Assembly: GCA_963971575.1 (NCBI GenBank)
Contig: OZ020622.1
Coordinates: 18,478,879-18,542,878, forward strand
Reading direction: 5' to 3'
Length of the DNA stretch: 64,000 nt
From: Liopterus haemorrhoidalis
Taxonomy: Eukaryota; Arthropoda; Insecta; Coleoptera; Dytiscidae
Under the pieces are notes generated by a model. The model was not told the DNA's origin. It made no database searches and saw nothing but the letters and a program-made list of their open reading frames with translations. Made by a program: the position numbers and the translations under genes. This document shows positions 9,577 to 20,104 of this stretch, in pieces. The first letter of the stretch is position 1. The number at the start of each line of letters is the position of its first letter.

Positions 9577-10534
9577 TAGAGATGGGAATTTCGGCTCAGT
9601 TTGCGGAACCGGATCAGTGGAGGTCGTTCAGTTTGTTGAGCAGGTTCATTGATCCGACTCAGTGATCCGGTTAAGTAAACATGTTTTCGAGACACAGGTC
9701 GGTCGTTACTTCGTAGGTAGAACGTCGCTTAGAGCCGGTTCTTGCATTATATGAACTGTAAACATGATCCCGAGACACAGGTCGGTCAGTCGTTCGGTCG
9801 TATGTAGAACGTCGCTTAGAGCCGGCTCTTGCTTAGACCCGGTCAGTTGTCGGTCGTTCGCTCGTAGGTAGACGTCGCTTAGAGCCGGCTCTTGCGTAGA
9901 CCCGGTCAGTTGTCGGTCGTTCGCTCGTAGGTAGACGTCGCTTAGAGCCGGCTCTTGCTTAGACCCGGTCAGTTGTCGGTCGTTCGCTCGTAGGTAGACG
10001 TCGCTTAGAGCCGGCTCTTGCTTAGACCCGGTCAGTTGTCGGTCGTTCGCTCGTAGGTAGAACGTCGCTTAGCCCCGGTTCTTATCTAACATTTTTGAAA
10101 CAAACAATTCACTTTATGTAGCTACTGTATTTTAAACCAGATGTGTTAAGTTTATGGCGATGTTTATTGCCCTTATAAATCGGACATCTGGGATTTGGGC
10201 AATATTTTTAATATATTTATATAGTATGGTTGTAAGAAAATACAGACTAAGCCTATTAGTTTCAAATAAACTGCCCTACAAATTGATGACAAAAATAATA
10301 CACTTTATGATAATACATTACAAGCCGAGTTCTCGCGAAGTTCAACATACCATCGATCCAGATCCGGATTACTCCGGTCACTGCTCAAAATCGCCCGACC
10401 AATCGTATCCTTGAAACTTGAAACTATACAGTGAGCCGTGAACCGGCTCATTTCCATTTGATGAACCGTGTCACTTCGGTCAGTGTACTGAGTCGGCTCA
10501 GTGAGCCGGTGCGTTCATGAACGACCCATCTCTA
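9577..10534. mobile_element. hAT-type MITE, TSD ATCACGAT, with internal array
   Basis: The left end begins TAGAGATGGGAATTTCGGC and the right end, reversed, TAGAGATGGGTCGTTC. ATCACGAT is duplicated at 9569-9576 and 10535-10542. The interior is GC-rich, with CCGGCTC and GAGCCGG motifs and a 63-bp tandem array. It has no transposase. A related single end lies at 10999. Confidence 0.9.
9728..10085. repeat. 63-bp tandem array inside a hAT element
   Basis: The unit runs from CTTAGAGCCGGCTCTTG through TCGCTCGTAGGTAGACGTCG with starts near 9728, 9815, 9878, 9941, 10004 and 10067. The central copies are nearly identical, which implies recent unequal exchange or slippage; the outer copies are more diverged. 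Confidence 0.88.
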
Positions 10535-10542
10535 ATCACGAT

Positions 10543-10998
10543 TGACTAGTTGGGCACCCCCGGTAATAGACTTTGTGTTCATACAGGAAAACACTCATTC
10601 TTTAAAGCTAATTTTCTTAAACTAAAGTTAACATTGAACAGAAACTCTTAATATTTGGTAAACATTCTTGATAACAAATATTTATCGAGTTAATAAGTGT
10701 AGTTTCAGTAGGTATATTATTAACAAGCTGCATATATAATGTGAGCCGAGGGCAATTAAACGATCGAGTGGAATAAAGCCGTAACCGGTTGTCATGGCAA
10801 CATTTGTTTCACCTCATCCCCTAAAATCGAGTATTCCAGTTAAAATAATACTGAGGGATGAGTGTTTACATCATTTCCACCATAAAAAGAGGAATTAGCT
10901 TGAGCTAACAACAGTAATTATTATAATTTTTCATTACATATAGTTACATTAGCTTAATAAATAATAATAAGGTTGTAAAGGAATAATTAGGCATTCAC
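10543..10998. other. AT-rich DNA with no recognised feature
   Basis: No coding similarity was seen. A short imperfect inverted pair occurs around 10815-10865 (CACCTCATCCCCT and GAGGGATGAGTG). Confidence 0.35.
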
Positions 10999-11060
10999 TA
11001 GAGATGAGCATTTCGGCTCGGTTCTCGAAACCAACTCAGTGAATATCGTTCATTTAGGGT
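10999..11060. mobile_element. Single hAT terminus related to 9577-10534
   Basis: TAGAGATGAGCATTTCGGCTC closely matches the left end of the hAT element at 9577. No opposite end was found, so only a fragment remains. Confidence 0.5.
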
Positions 11061-11430
11061 CGTTTTACAGTTAGTGGATAAGCCTCGGATAAAGTCCCGG
11101 TATAAAGTCCAAAAATCGATTTTACAATGCTCGGATAGGATAAATATCGGAATAAACACCAGAATATCTTATCCGGCCAAAGGAACTTCAGATAACTGGC
11201 AGTACGTACCTTTTAATTTTTTACAAACACTAAGAGAGAAAAAAATGTTTTGGAACAAAATTTTCTACCGTACAGACAAGTACGTTTTAAGGGTTTTTTG
11301 TTGATCATACCTACAAAACCCTAAAAAGTAGCAGAGAAAGTAGCAAGAGAAATTGACATCAATTGGCTAAGGACAATAAAGAATGGAAGGAAAGAAGGAA
11401 TGCCTACGTTCAGGAGTACTTGTTTTCCTA

Positions 11431-11938
11431 AAGGGCATATCTCACTAGAACGCTATCCAAGTTTTACTTTTGTAGGTTTGTTTCAGGGTTCACGTCTTTA
11501 GGTTTTGACTTATCACACAGTATTTCAATATTATTTTATACTTGGAATATTTTTTGCGCATGCGTACATCGTGTTATTAAGAAATTTGACAGTTTTACTT
11601 TGAAAAGTTCATTTGTGAGATTTCACTGAATTAATTAGTTGTTCTTCCAAAATATTTTTTTAAAAATATTATATTCGAAAACAACGATTATACAACTAAC
11701 TAACCTCAACATTAATAAAAAACAAAGACGCAACAGCTGAGAGCGTGAGAACATTAGCCTGCGCACGCGCTTTTTGAAAAACCTGGATAGAAAGACAGAG
11801 GAATTGTAGCATGTTCCATTTGCCTAGTCTTTAAAATCTAGTTTTTTTTCCATACTATCACACACAAATGATTCGAATGCAAAAACTTAAATTTTTCAAG
11901 TTTAGACATTAATATTAACCCTAGTGTGATAAGGCCTT
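11431..11938. mobile_element. Probable TA-flanked MITE with imperfect TIR
   Basis: The left end AAGGGCATATCTCACTAG and the reversed right end AAGGCCTTATCACACTAG match at most positions, and TA lies on both sides. The interior is not coding. The imperfect ends and lack of a second copy keep confidence moderate. Confidence 0.55.
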
Positions 11939-11940
11939 TA

Positions 11941-12668
11941 GATATACTTTGTTCCAATGACAAAACAAGCAGTACTATAATTCTTCTACCGTGAATCCAT
12001 AGTTCTTGTCTACAGTAGAAAAATTCGCGGAAGAATTTTTAATCCGTATTTAGTTTTACAAGTTAATGTTGAATTATTATTACTTGACTGTGTATTTAAC
12101 AATACTTTAAAAATATATATACCATATTAATGACTCCCTAATGTTTTGTTATAAATTATTTAAAAATGTCTGTCATTTAATATTTTTTGTTATAATGGGA
12201 CGCCACCTACTCCATTCGAATGTAAGCCATTAAGGAAATAGTTTTGAATAATATATCGCTTCATACATGCGCCACTCTAATTTATTTACTTTACTGTCTG
12301 CTTGAAAAATAGATGTCGCTCTGATAATTTTGTGATATAAAATTAATTATAGACAAGGACAGTACAGGAGACCTGTTTAGGGGGTTTATGTGCCCTTAAA
12401 ATTCTAATAACAAAATAAAATAAATAAATAAATAAATAATAGGTTCCCAACGCCTATGTGGTAGAATAAGGACAGAGAAGGTAAGTTCTGTATTAATAGA
12501 ATGTTCCTAATTAAGGGCGGCTTTTATGTAAGGTCAAATGGGCAATGCCCCCCAAGAAAAATTATTCTTTTTATATTGTCACAAAGGTAATCCTAGCTCA
12601 GGACTGGGACAGCTAGACATTTTGACGTTCAGCTGTTTGATTAAAAAACTATTTGTCAACGTCTAGCA
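11941..12668. other. AT-rich DNA with (AAAT)n run
   Basis: There is no gene. An AAAT microsatellite at about 12412-12440 may be the tail of a retroposon, since it follows GACAAGGACAGTACAGGAGACC-like GC-richer text, but no head was recognised. Confidence 0.35.
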
Positions 12669-12720
12669 CAGCGTTTCTCAATCGGGGGGCCGCGAAGTCA
12701 TACAAGATCGAAACATGAAA
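12669..12720. mobile_element. Single hAT-like terminus
   Basis: The sequence CAGCGTTTCTCAATCGGGG is a typical hAT terminus and matches the inverse end at 4480. No partner end is visible; sequence inward is AT-rich. Confidence 0.4.
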
Positions 12721-12840
12721 ATATAATAAAAATGCACTCAATCTTACAAGATATAAATTTTATTCATATTTATAAATTCGAGTATCTTATATTAATATTT
12801 ATAAAAATATACCTTTCACAACATAAATAAAATAAATATT

Positions 12841-12963
12841 CTATTTATTTTGTCGTTTCGAGATTTCGATGGATCTCCACGAATTGAGGTCCCTACATAA
12901 CGTTTTGACTATTTTTAGAATGATGTATGTCGGTCTGTCTGTCCGTCCGTCCGTCCGTCTCTC

Positions 12964-12994
<31 letters not shown>

Positions 12995-13190
12995 ATGTAC
13001 ACGTGCAGAGCAAATTCGGCTAAAAGGATTTTTATGAAACTTCATATTTAAGCTTATGTCATCAATGGCACTAGTTGATCAACTTTTGGTAAAAATCGGT
13101 TGACTAGAAATGGGAGTTTACTCGTGTCGATTTTAAGATTTTTGCGAATATTTAGCAACAGAAAAAGTTGCTATAAATGCAATAACTAAT
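12841..13190 (+). repeat. Dispersed repeat R1, partial copy with (GTCT)n
   Basis: The phrases CGAGATTTCGATGGATCTC, TACACGTGCAGAGCAAATTC and CAACTTTTGGTAAAAATC are shared with copies at 22746-23392, 36603-37258 (inverse) and 45532-45742 (inverse). A GTCT/GTCC microsatellite sits in the middle. This copy lacks both outer ends. No protein is encoded. Confidence 0.85.
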
Positions 13191-13214
13191 AAGAGTGACC
13201 CAAAAGAGAAGACC

Positions 13215-13890
13215 CAAAGAGTGGATTGTTGTTTAGTTTCCAGTTCATATGAATAAATCTAATTTCGTAACGATATTGTATACGGATTTTGCAGTGCCTA
13301 GGTTGAATTTTTTTAGCATTCCCTTACACCAATCAACACGAGTCTTTTTTGCGCTTCGGTCAAATTATGCGGAATCCATCGGGAACAGATATTTTTCACA
13401 GATAAATGTTCATACAAAACCGAATGTTCTGCAGTCTGCGATATGCCTCTATCTCACGGTAAGTCATATGCCGTTCTCCTTCAATTATTTTGCGCACAGC
13501 ATTGTGGTTTTTTTGAATCACAACCGATTTTGGTCGACCTTCACGAGATTCATCACTGACGGACGCACGACCACGACGAAATGCTGCAAAACAATTGTAA
13601 ACAGTCTTTTATGATGTTGCTTTATTACCAAAAGTTGAACGAAGTGAATCTAAGCATTGTTGTTGAGTTAGGCCTTTCCTATAATCGTAAAAAATCAACC
13701 AAGGAAAACCTTCACGAGTAATATCCATTTTTTCACAAACTTGTTTTTTTACGCTCACTGTCCACAAGCTACTCGGTCAATTTATAGGTTTCCACTGACT
13801 TCACAATAACAAATTTTACGAATATAGTAATGACACATTTCAATATTGCCATATAGTGGTCATTTATAAAAACATAAAAGGTAACCCTCG
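13215..13890 (-). pseudogene. Mariner B transposase, N-terminal half with 5' end
   Basis: The minus strand starts just inside the terminus CGAGGGTTACCTTTTATG at 13890 (flanked by TA) and encodes MDITREGFPWLIFYD, then GLTQQQCLDSLRSTFGN, a helix-turn-helix, GRASVSDESREGRPKSVV and, after frame damage, LGTAKSVYNIVT-like text up to the first catalytic Asp. The catalytic remainder is absent. A nearly identical truncated copy lies at 34626-35253. Confidence 0.85.
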
Positions 13891-13892
13891 TA

Positions 13893-14399
13893 CTAGAAGA
13901 AGAGGTGTTAAACGTTTCCTAATGAGGTATATTACTCAATTAGTTTAGAGTCTAGTAACCTTGCTTGGACTATAAGCCAGTGCCGGCTTTGGGAGTCTGG
14001 GTTTTGGTGGTTTAGTCGCATGCTACTCATTTTGCTAAAATTGATAATTAGGAAACATCACTCATTTATATTTTGAGTATATTTTCCAAGTGTTTTTTCT
14101 GTAACAGAAAATTTTAGATAAATTCTTATAAACAACCTCAGTTTTCGTTGCTTTATTACCCTTTAATTTAACACGAGTAAAATAAATTTCATGAAGCAAA
14201 CAACGTTAAGGAGAAAGAAGAGATCAGTAAATTGCGAGAATTTATGTAATCTTTCTTTCTTTATACACTGTTCTACTTGTTAACATCCCTTGTTCTCACA
14301 TCAGTCGGCAAACAGGTCTCCCACGTAAATATTTACCTCCTCAGTAAATAGAAGGTTATTTAGTTCTATTAACTCGTGCATGGACAATGCAGTCTTAAT
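13893..14399. other. AT-rich DNA with no recognised feature
   Basis: No coding similarity or repeats were seen. Confidence 0.35.
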
Positions 14400-14450
14400 C
14401 AGTGGTTTTCAAACTTATTTTGTCGCAGAATATTACACAATTTTACAAAA
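14400..14450. mobile_element. Single hAT-like terminus
   Basis: CAGTGGTTTTCAAACTTATT is a common hAT terminal sequence. No complementary end was found within the window near it. Confidence 0.35.
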
Positions 14451-14769
14451 TTCGCGGAACCAGTGGCAACTTCTGTTGTAGATATATGGAGGCTGTAACT
14501 TTTATAGGTACTTATTAGTTTTTGTTGTTATAGGTTATATAAGTTAAAAGTTACTAGCTGTACATGTTTTCTAGATAAATATTTATTTAAACTTATAAAC
14601 TTATAATGAATTGAAAATGAACTAATTTTCAGACTAACTAACATTTTGCCTTATTTTTTTCCTCCAAATAACAAACAAGAGAAACAAAATAGTGTATTTT
14701 TTACATCACAACCATAAATCCATGTATGTTTATTATAAATGTCCGGATTAAATGTGCTATACAAGTTTC

Positions 14770-14871
14770 TTTTTAGAGTTTTGTAGGTGTGATCACCAAA
14801 AAATCCTTATAACGTCACTTATGTGTTTATCTGTCTGTCTGTACGATAGAAATTGAAACCAAACGGCTTAA
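14770..14871 (+). repeat. Dispersed repeat R2, segment a (left of hairpin)
   Basis: The text TTTTGTAGGTGTGATCACC, a short GTCT run and CCAAACGGCTTAA is shared with copies at 35935-36160 and 59265-59470. The hairpin element 14872-15615 splits it at the TTAA; the same repeat resumes at 15616. Confidence 0.8.
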
Positions 14872-15615
14872 GGGGGGGGGATGGTCAGAGCAGCACATTT
14901 TATACCCATTTTCAAGATTTTTTTTAGAAAACTGTTAATAGTAACTTGATTGGGATAATACCTACAGTAAAGAACAACCTTTGAAGAGTATCCCTAAAAA
15001 ATTTTATTGAAAAATATCGAAAATTAAGCTCGTGACATGAATTTGAAATTTTCGTTCAGGACAAAGAGTTGATTTGCGGTGAGACACATAACTAATGACT
15101 GGATCATCTAAAACAAAAAAACCAAAAATATTTCGTTAGTTTATGAGTTTCTTGAGGTAACGCTGTCGAGATATTTTTTTGTTTCTTGTTTTTTTTCTTT
15201 TTTTGGAATTTTTTACAAGTTAAAACAGAAATTTCGAAAAAAAAAACCGTTTTTTTCGTTTTTTCTGACTTCAAACTTATACAAAAAATTAAATAATCTA
15301 GATATTTGAAAAAACTCGACAGCGTTACCTCAAGAAACTCATAAACTAACGAAATATTTTTGTTTTTTTTTGTTTTAGATGATCCAGTCATTAGTTATGT
15401 GTCTCACCGCAAATCAACTCTTTGTCCTGAACGAAAATTTCAAATTCATGTCACGAGCTTAATTTTCGATATTTTTCAATAAAAATTTTTTTGGATACTC
15501 TTCAAAGGTTGTTCTTTACTGTAGGTATTATCCCAATCAAGTTACTATTAACAGTTTTCTAAAAAAAAATCTTGAAAATGGGTATAAAATGTGCTGCTCT
15601 GACCATACCCCCCCC
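14872..15615. mobile_element. Foldback element with ~300-bp arms, TTAA target
   Basis: A left arm (14872 to about 15172) is almost an exact reverse complement of a right arm (about 15317 to 15615), separated by about 145 bp. Ends are G-runs followed by ATGGTCAGAGCAGCAC. TTAA is duplicated at 14868-14871 and 15616-15619. Two paralogous copies of the host repeat R2 at 36070 and 59354 lack the insert, so both edges are confirmed. TTAA duplication is typical of piggyBac and Kolobok superfamilies. A transcript would form a long, nearly perfect double-stranded RNA. No protein is encoded. Confidence 0.93.
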
Positions 15616-15912
15616 TTAATATAGAAAGTTGAAATTAAGCATGCTTATACAACTCTTTCACTCACATATAGGAAAAATATTTAGAGTTCAAAAAAACACA
15701 TCACGAGATAAATATAAACAATTATGTATTTAATAAAAAATTGATGTAAAGTGTGAAGGTTTCGCAGGTATTTAGTAAGTGAATGATGAATATTAGGGAT
15801 GCCAAAACAAATTTTATGTTAAAATATTTTTTTGTTAATTTTAATTCGAATGCCTAATACCATTATTTAGGTTTCTAAATATGTGCAGTATTTTTTTATA
15901 TAGCAAGGTTCA
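15616..15912 (+). repeat. Dispersed repeat R2, segments a (end) and c
   Basis: The segment resumes the R2 text with AAGCATGCTTATACAACTC and AGGAAAAATATT, then continues into a block (AATTCGAATGCCTAATACC, GTGCAGTATTTTTTTATA) that occurs inverted at about 60110-60330. The element 15916-16905 splits it from R2 segment b. Confidence 0.75.
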
Positions 15913-15915
15913 TTA

Positions 15916-16905
15916 AGGATTCCACACACCAAAGCGGCCGCGGTAGCGATACGACTAGCGATCAGGTCTCCTCACACTAACGCGGTGGGAGTGGCGGTAG
16001 CGGTAGCGATCAGTTAGTGAATCACGGTATATAGTTGTATGATAATATTGATTGCGAGAATACAATAGAATAATTAATTGTATGTAGAGGAAAAATAATA
16101 ATCTACTTACAGTCTGTTTCAAACGGTTAGGCGGAACTAAATGGGAATTTCGTTCATTTAGGTTGGAAAAGGGACCTTGCTTGGGTTATTTCATTTTTCA
16201 CGTTGGAATGTCAAAATTTTAAATTCCAACAATGAAACCATGGAAACGAATGACATATGTCAAACTTAAATTAATTTTCTTACATATTTTAATGACAAAA
16301 AATAAATAAATGGGATATTTGTATTAAGAATGACACAAAAAATCAAAATATAAAGAAAATGACATTTTAAAATGATATTAACCTTAACCAAAAAATGTTT
16401 GTTGCAAGTATGATTTACAAAGCTTTAACAAAACGGCTGAAAAGCATGATTTAAACGATGAAAGTAACTAGATTGCAAAATCTAGTTCCGCCTAACTGTT
16501 TGGAACAGACTTTACTATCAATTTCCAAAACTTTTCCTATTTCGTTCCACACTTTATTTGTTTTCCTAATATTCTTGTAATCAGGATGTGCTAAGTCATA
16601 CAAAATTAAATGATCCTTTACTGATCTATGATTTTTTCTGTTAAATTATCTATTTTCGACATTATTTTCTTAAATATATTCACTCTGTGGTTTATAAACA
16701 ATGAATATCGCGCGGCCTAACGGAACTTGTCGAGTTCGGCCGCCAGTGTTTGGTGATCGCTAGACTGAACGCTGCATTCGGTGGCGTTCTCAGATAGCGG
16801 AACGCTTGTATGTGCGTGGTCGTATTGTATTGTATAGGTTGCGTTAGGCCGCTGCCGTATCGCTACCGCGGCCGCCACCGTGGTAGCTTTGGTGTGTGGA
16901 ATCCT
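15916..16905. mobile_element. GC-tipped Harbinger-like element, TSD TTA
   Basis: Ends are inverted (AGGATTCCACACACCAAAGC) and TTA is duplicated at 15913-15915 and 16906-16908. Both subterminal regions contain GCGGCCGCGGTAGCGATAC, giving GC-rich tips on an AT-rich body. The inverse R2 copy at 60090-60130 lacks the insert. A 3-bp TTA duplication is usual for PIF/Harbinger elements, but no transposase is present to prove it. It carries the MITE at 16111-16511. Confidence 0.85.
16111..16511. mobile_element. MITE (AGNCTRTTCCAAACG family), copy 2
   Basis: Inverted ends read AGTCTGTTTCAAACGG and AGTCTGTTCCAAACAG, each followed by TTAGGCGGAACTA. TTAC flanks both sides (16107-16110, 16512-16515), a possible 4-bp duplication. 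The interior matches copy 1 at 1264-1634 in inverse orientation. It is nested inside the Harbinger-like element. Confidence 0.8.
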
Positions 16906-16908
16906 TTA

Positions 16909-17480
16909 AGATTTTGAAAATTGCGCCTTTGGTTTCCATTGTTTGTTTAAGTCATAAGCACCACCCCTCTGATTTCGTATACATTCAAACATAGAATTAA
17001 ATTATAATTTCAACACTTCCCACTGGTTATAAAATTTACGCTTTTAAAAATTAAATGCAACATTTGCCAAAATATAAATAGAATTTTGACAAAATAATTT
17101 AAACAAAATAAAAATGCAAAAAAAAAACAGAAAAAATAAAATTGACAGGAATTGAACAGTTGTTTGCAACTTAGGAAGCGAGAACGTTAACCATTAGACT
17201 ACGGTCGTTCACTTGTTTATTCTGTTACATAGCGAATTAAATATTTTACATATTTTCGTTAAAAACACAAAAAATGCCTTATTTTCCGAAAACATAATCT
17301 GATCAAAAAATCCTGTTGTACTATTCCGGTTCACACCAACCTACATTACTTAGAATTTTTTCAGATTTTTAGTTTAAACCATTTGGGTTACAGGGAGTAG
17401 GGAGTGGGACAATTTTTTTTTGCACAATTTGGCAAAAATCTCTTCGAAATAATTTATTGTTCAAAAATAAAATTTATCCG
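16909..17480 (+). repeat. Dispersed repeat R2, segment b
   Basis: This segment matches 59560-60110 in inverse orientation over most of its length, including GATTTCGTATACATTCAAAC, the tRNA-like core and TCCGGTTCACACCAA. It ends near a T-run at about 17490. Together with segment c it forms one unit that the Harbinger-like element divides here but not at 59-60 kb. Confidence 0.8.
17145..17210 (-). ncRNA. tRNA-like core of repeat R2 (SINE-like)
   Basis: On the minus strand TAGTCTAATGGTTAACG resembles a pol III A box and CTGTTCAATTCCTG a B box, with tRNA-like spacing. The paralogue at 59819-59876 has better boxes (TAGCGTAGTTGG and GAGTTCGAAGCC). This suggests R2 contains a tRNA-derived SINE. It is not a functional tRNA because the acceptor stem does not pair convincingly. 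Confidence 0.5.
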
Positions 17481-17944
17481 GATATTTTTTTTTTTTCGTT
17501 AAATTAATAATAATTTTAATTCTGAATTTTTATAAATGTTTTTTGCAAGTAAGTGTAATAATGTTTAATTTTATATTTATATTTATCATTATTTTTATAT
17601 TTATTTTATGCAATTCATTATATCAAACATGTACTTATTTTTAGGCTTTGAGAATGGTTCAGTTAGAACCGAAACTGGTTAGCAAATAATAACATATTTG
17701 ACTAAATTTGCTTTTACTTATCGACCGAAACCCAAGAAAATTCCTATATATTTATTTATAAAATACGGTCAAGAATTCTTTTTATTCAAGTTATTTATTT
17801 AAAGTCGAAGTAATAGAATCCAATTATAAAACCGAAAAATATACAAATAAACAAATTTTTGTCCAACAAAGCGAAATGAGAAATGTAAAAATATCGTAAG
17901 TCATAATTAATATATAATATTAAAACTTTCAATAACTTGTAAAA
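17481..17944. other. AT-rich DNA with no recognised gene
   Basis: No coding similarity was seen. A T-run lies near 17490. Confidence 0.35.
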
Positions 17945-18016
17945 TATTTGCGAGGCCCCCTCAAGCTCGAGGCCGTCGGCATTCGCCGACGTCACCGACG
18001 CCTAACTCCGCCACTG
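17945..18016 (-). mobile_element. Single GC-rich hAT-like terminus
   Basis: Reading back from 18016 the sequence begins CAGTGGCGGAGTTAGGCG and stays GC-rich to GGGGGCCTCGC, in the style of hAT ends. The partner end was not located. Confidence 0.4.
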
Positions 18017-18440
18017 CTTTTAACTGTATTTGTTCCATTTGGGTAAATTTAAGTGTTATTAAATGATATTATTCAGGTCACACCTTCGCTAATTTGGAGG
18101 TGTCTCAGGTTTATTTCATATTTTGACACTGTTTACGTTAGCAATCACGTCATATTTTACACGAATTCATCCTTGATTGTCGCCTGTCATCACATTCTTC
18201 TCCTTGAAAGCTTGCCAACATCCTTCATCATTTATTATCGAATATTTGTTTCTTACGCCCTATTTCATGTCATTTTGTCACTGTCGTGTTGTCACTTGTT
18301 ACACATTTATTATACAACTTAATTGGATTTTTACAGTTTTTATATTAAATTGACTTGATGTTTGATATTTTCATTGTCATGTCATTAAATTAATCAAAAA
18401 ATACCTCGCCAAATGTTATAGAACTTTATTAATAGAAGCA
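18017..18440. other. AT-rich DNA with no recognised gene
   Basis: The open frames here are AT-rich with no similarity I can recognise. Confidence 0.35.
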
Positions 18441-18464
18441 TATTTATTTTATATATAAAAATTA

Positions 18465-18620
18465 ATTTGTTGGTTTGTTTGTTTGTTTGTTTGTTTGTCT
18501 GTTCTTTATGTAAAGCCAAACGGACAGACTAATTTTCACCAAATTTAGTACAGGGGGGGTAAAATAATCCGAGAAAGGTTTTAGTGAGGGTTCCATGTCC
18601 CCTTAGGGGGCGTTATGAGG
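18465..18620. repeat. (GTTT)n microsatellite and repeat flank
   Basis: A GTTT/GTCT run at about 18473-18502 is followed by AAGCCAAACGGACAGACTAA and a G-run, a layout similar to the microsatellite-bearing repeats R1 and R2 but not the same sequence. Confidence 0.5.
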
Positions 18621-19380
18621 GATAAACCAGTAGTTTCGCACTCTCCGTGCAGTTAGAATTGATAACGAAGGCTAAACCTTAAGAGATATATTGACATAAT
18701 GTAGATAAAAAATGTAGATCTTAGCTAGGTCTAAAAAAAAGTCTGCGAGAGCATATACCTATCATGCATCGATATCGTGTATTGGGAAATTTTCGTCAAA
18801 TCGAAGGAGACGTCTAGCTTTTTTTTAAATGCATATTTAGACTTATTGCGATATGAAGAAAAGCGATGGTGGGTACGTCCCATATATACATAGAAACAGA
18901 AGGCAACAAGGAGATTATTTTAACTTGTTGCCAAAAATGAGACACAAAAAACACAGACAGTTACTTCAATTACAAGAAAAGAATTTAATACACAATCTTT
19001 TTTACTTGACATCACAGTTTAGAATAAAGATTCTGTTGGCCCCTGATTGGGGGTGTATTATTAGTATACCCACTGCATGACATTTCTGCAGACCAGATAT
19101 TTGAAACCGAATCCATAATAATAAACTTGACTGCCGACAACATTGTAAAAGTCGCTATTTCGCTACATCAATTTACGTTTTTTTAAGTCTCGCTAAAGAT
19201 CTCACCATTCCGAAAAAATATATCTGTTTATATGGTTTCGACGGTGCGGCCAGCGCTAGAGTTGAAATTTCTGAACTTGCGACACCGCGCTTGTAACACC
19301 GCGCCTACGACACCATGGTACGGGTTTTTTCAAAATAGAGCGACCCTATTGGTTGAATTTCTTGTTCCACGCTTCCAACA
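18621..19380. other. No recognised gene
   Basis: Mixed AT-rich DNA. GC-richer text at 19240-19320 may be the decayed 5' part of the mariner that follows. Confidence 0.35.
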
Positions 19381-19942
19381 CCAGAATGAAAATGATACAT
19401 TATGAAGTGGGTGAATAGTTTTCAAAGAACAGGATCTTTGAGACCAGGGACTGCACGGGGACGTGATCGTACAGTATGGACCCCGGAAAACATTGAAAGA
19501 GTGTAATAAGACTGTTCACACAGATCGCTACGTTACCCTGTTGCGTGATTATTTCCTGCCAGAAGTAAGAAGACGACGCATCAACCTCAACAAAGTTTGG
19601 TTTCAACAAGATGAGGCAACTTGCCATACATCAAGAGAAACAATGGCTGTTTTAAGACAGCATTTCCCAGGACGCCTGATTTCATTGCGTGGGGATATGG
19701 AGTGGCCACCTCGGTCACCGGACCTGTCACCTTGTGACTACTTTTTATGGGGTTACCTAAAGGCTAAAACTTACATTAACAAACCACGTACTCTTGAAGA
19801 ACTTTCCAAAAACATAACGCGAGAAATTCAGAGGATTCCACGTGCCATGCTTGAACATTGTATGGACAATTTCGCCACCCGACTACAAGAATGCCTCGAC
19901 AAAAATGGACTCCACCTAACTGATGTGATTTTTCGAAGTTGA
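19381..19942 (+). pseudogene. DD41D mariner transposase, internally deleted
   Basis: N-terminal text KWVNSFQRTGSLRPGTARG and RTVWTPENIERV is joined directly to a C-terminal half, TDRYVTLLRDYFLPEV, WFQQDEATCHTSRE, WPPRSPDLSPCDYFLWGYLK, ending DVIFRS-stop at 19942. The second and third acidic residues are 41 residues apart, the DD41D (rosa-like) spacing. The region holding the first catalytic Asp is deleted, so the protein cannot be active. A likely right terminus ending GGACCCTGTA lies near 20085. The intact relative is at 39941-41029. Confidence 0.88.
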
Positions 19943-20104
19943 TTATTTTTTCGAAAATAAATGTGTATTTTTTGGAAATGGAAATGTACCAGTTATGTAT
20001 AAAAGCAATAAATTTTGAAATTGGTTCGAAATTAAATGTGTGACAGTTTATTCAAAAACATCATACCTCTCTGCCGGACCCTGTATAATGAACTACAAAT
20101 AATA

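Noticed and set aside
9728..10085. Regular repeats that could suggest a CRISPR array
   Set aside because: The 63-bp units are head-to-tail without unique spacers, lie in a eukaryotic hAT element, and no cas-like gene is present.
12869..13051. Open frame with VCLSVCLS-type repeats (also one near 22744-22989)
   Set aside because: It is the translation of the GTCT microsatellite in repeat R1.
15104..15391. Lysine/phenylalanine-rich frame on the minus strand
   Set aside because: It lies across the loop and inner arms of the TTAA hairpin and has no similarity; A/T runs explain it.
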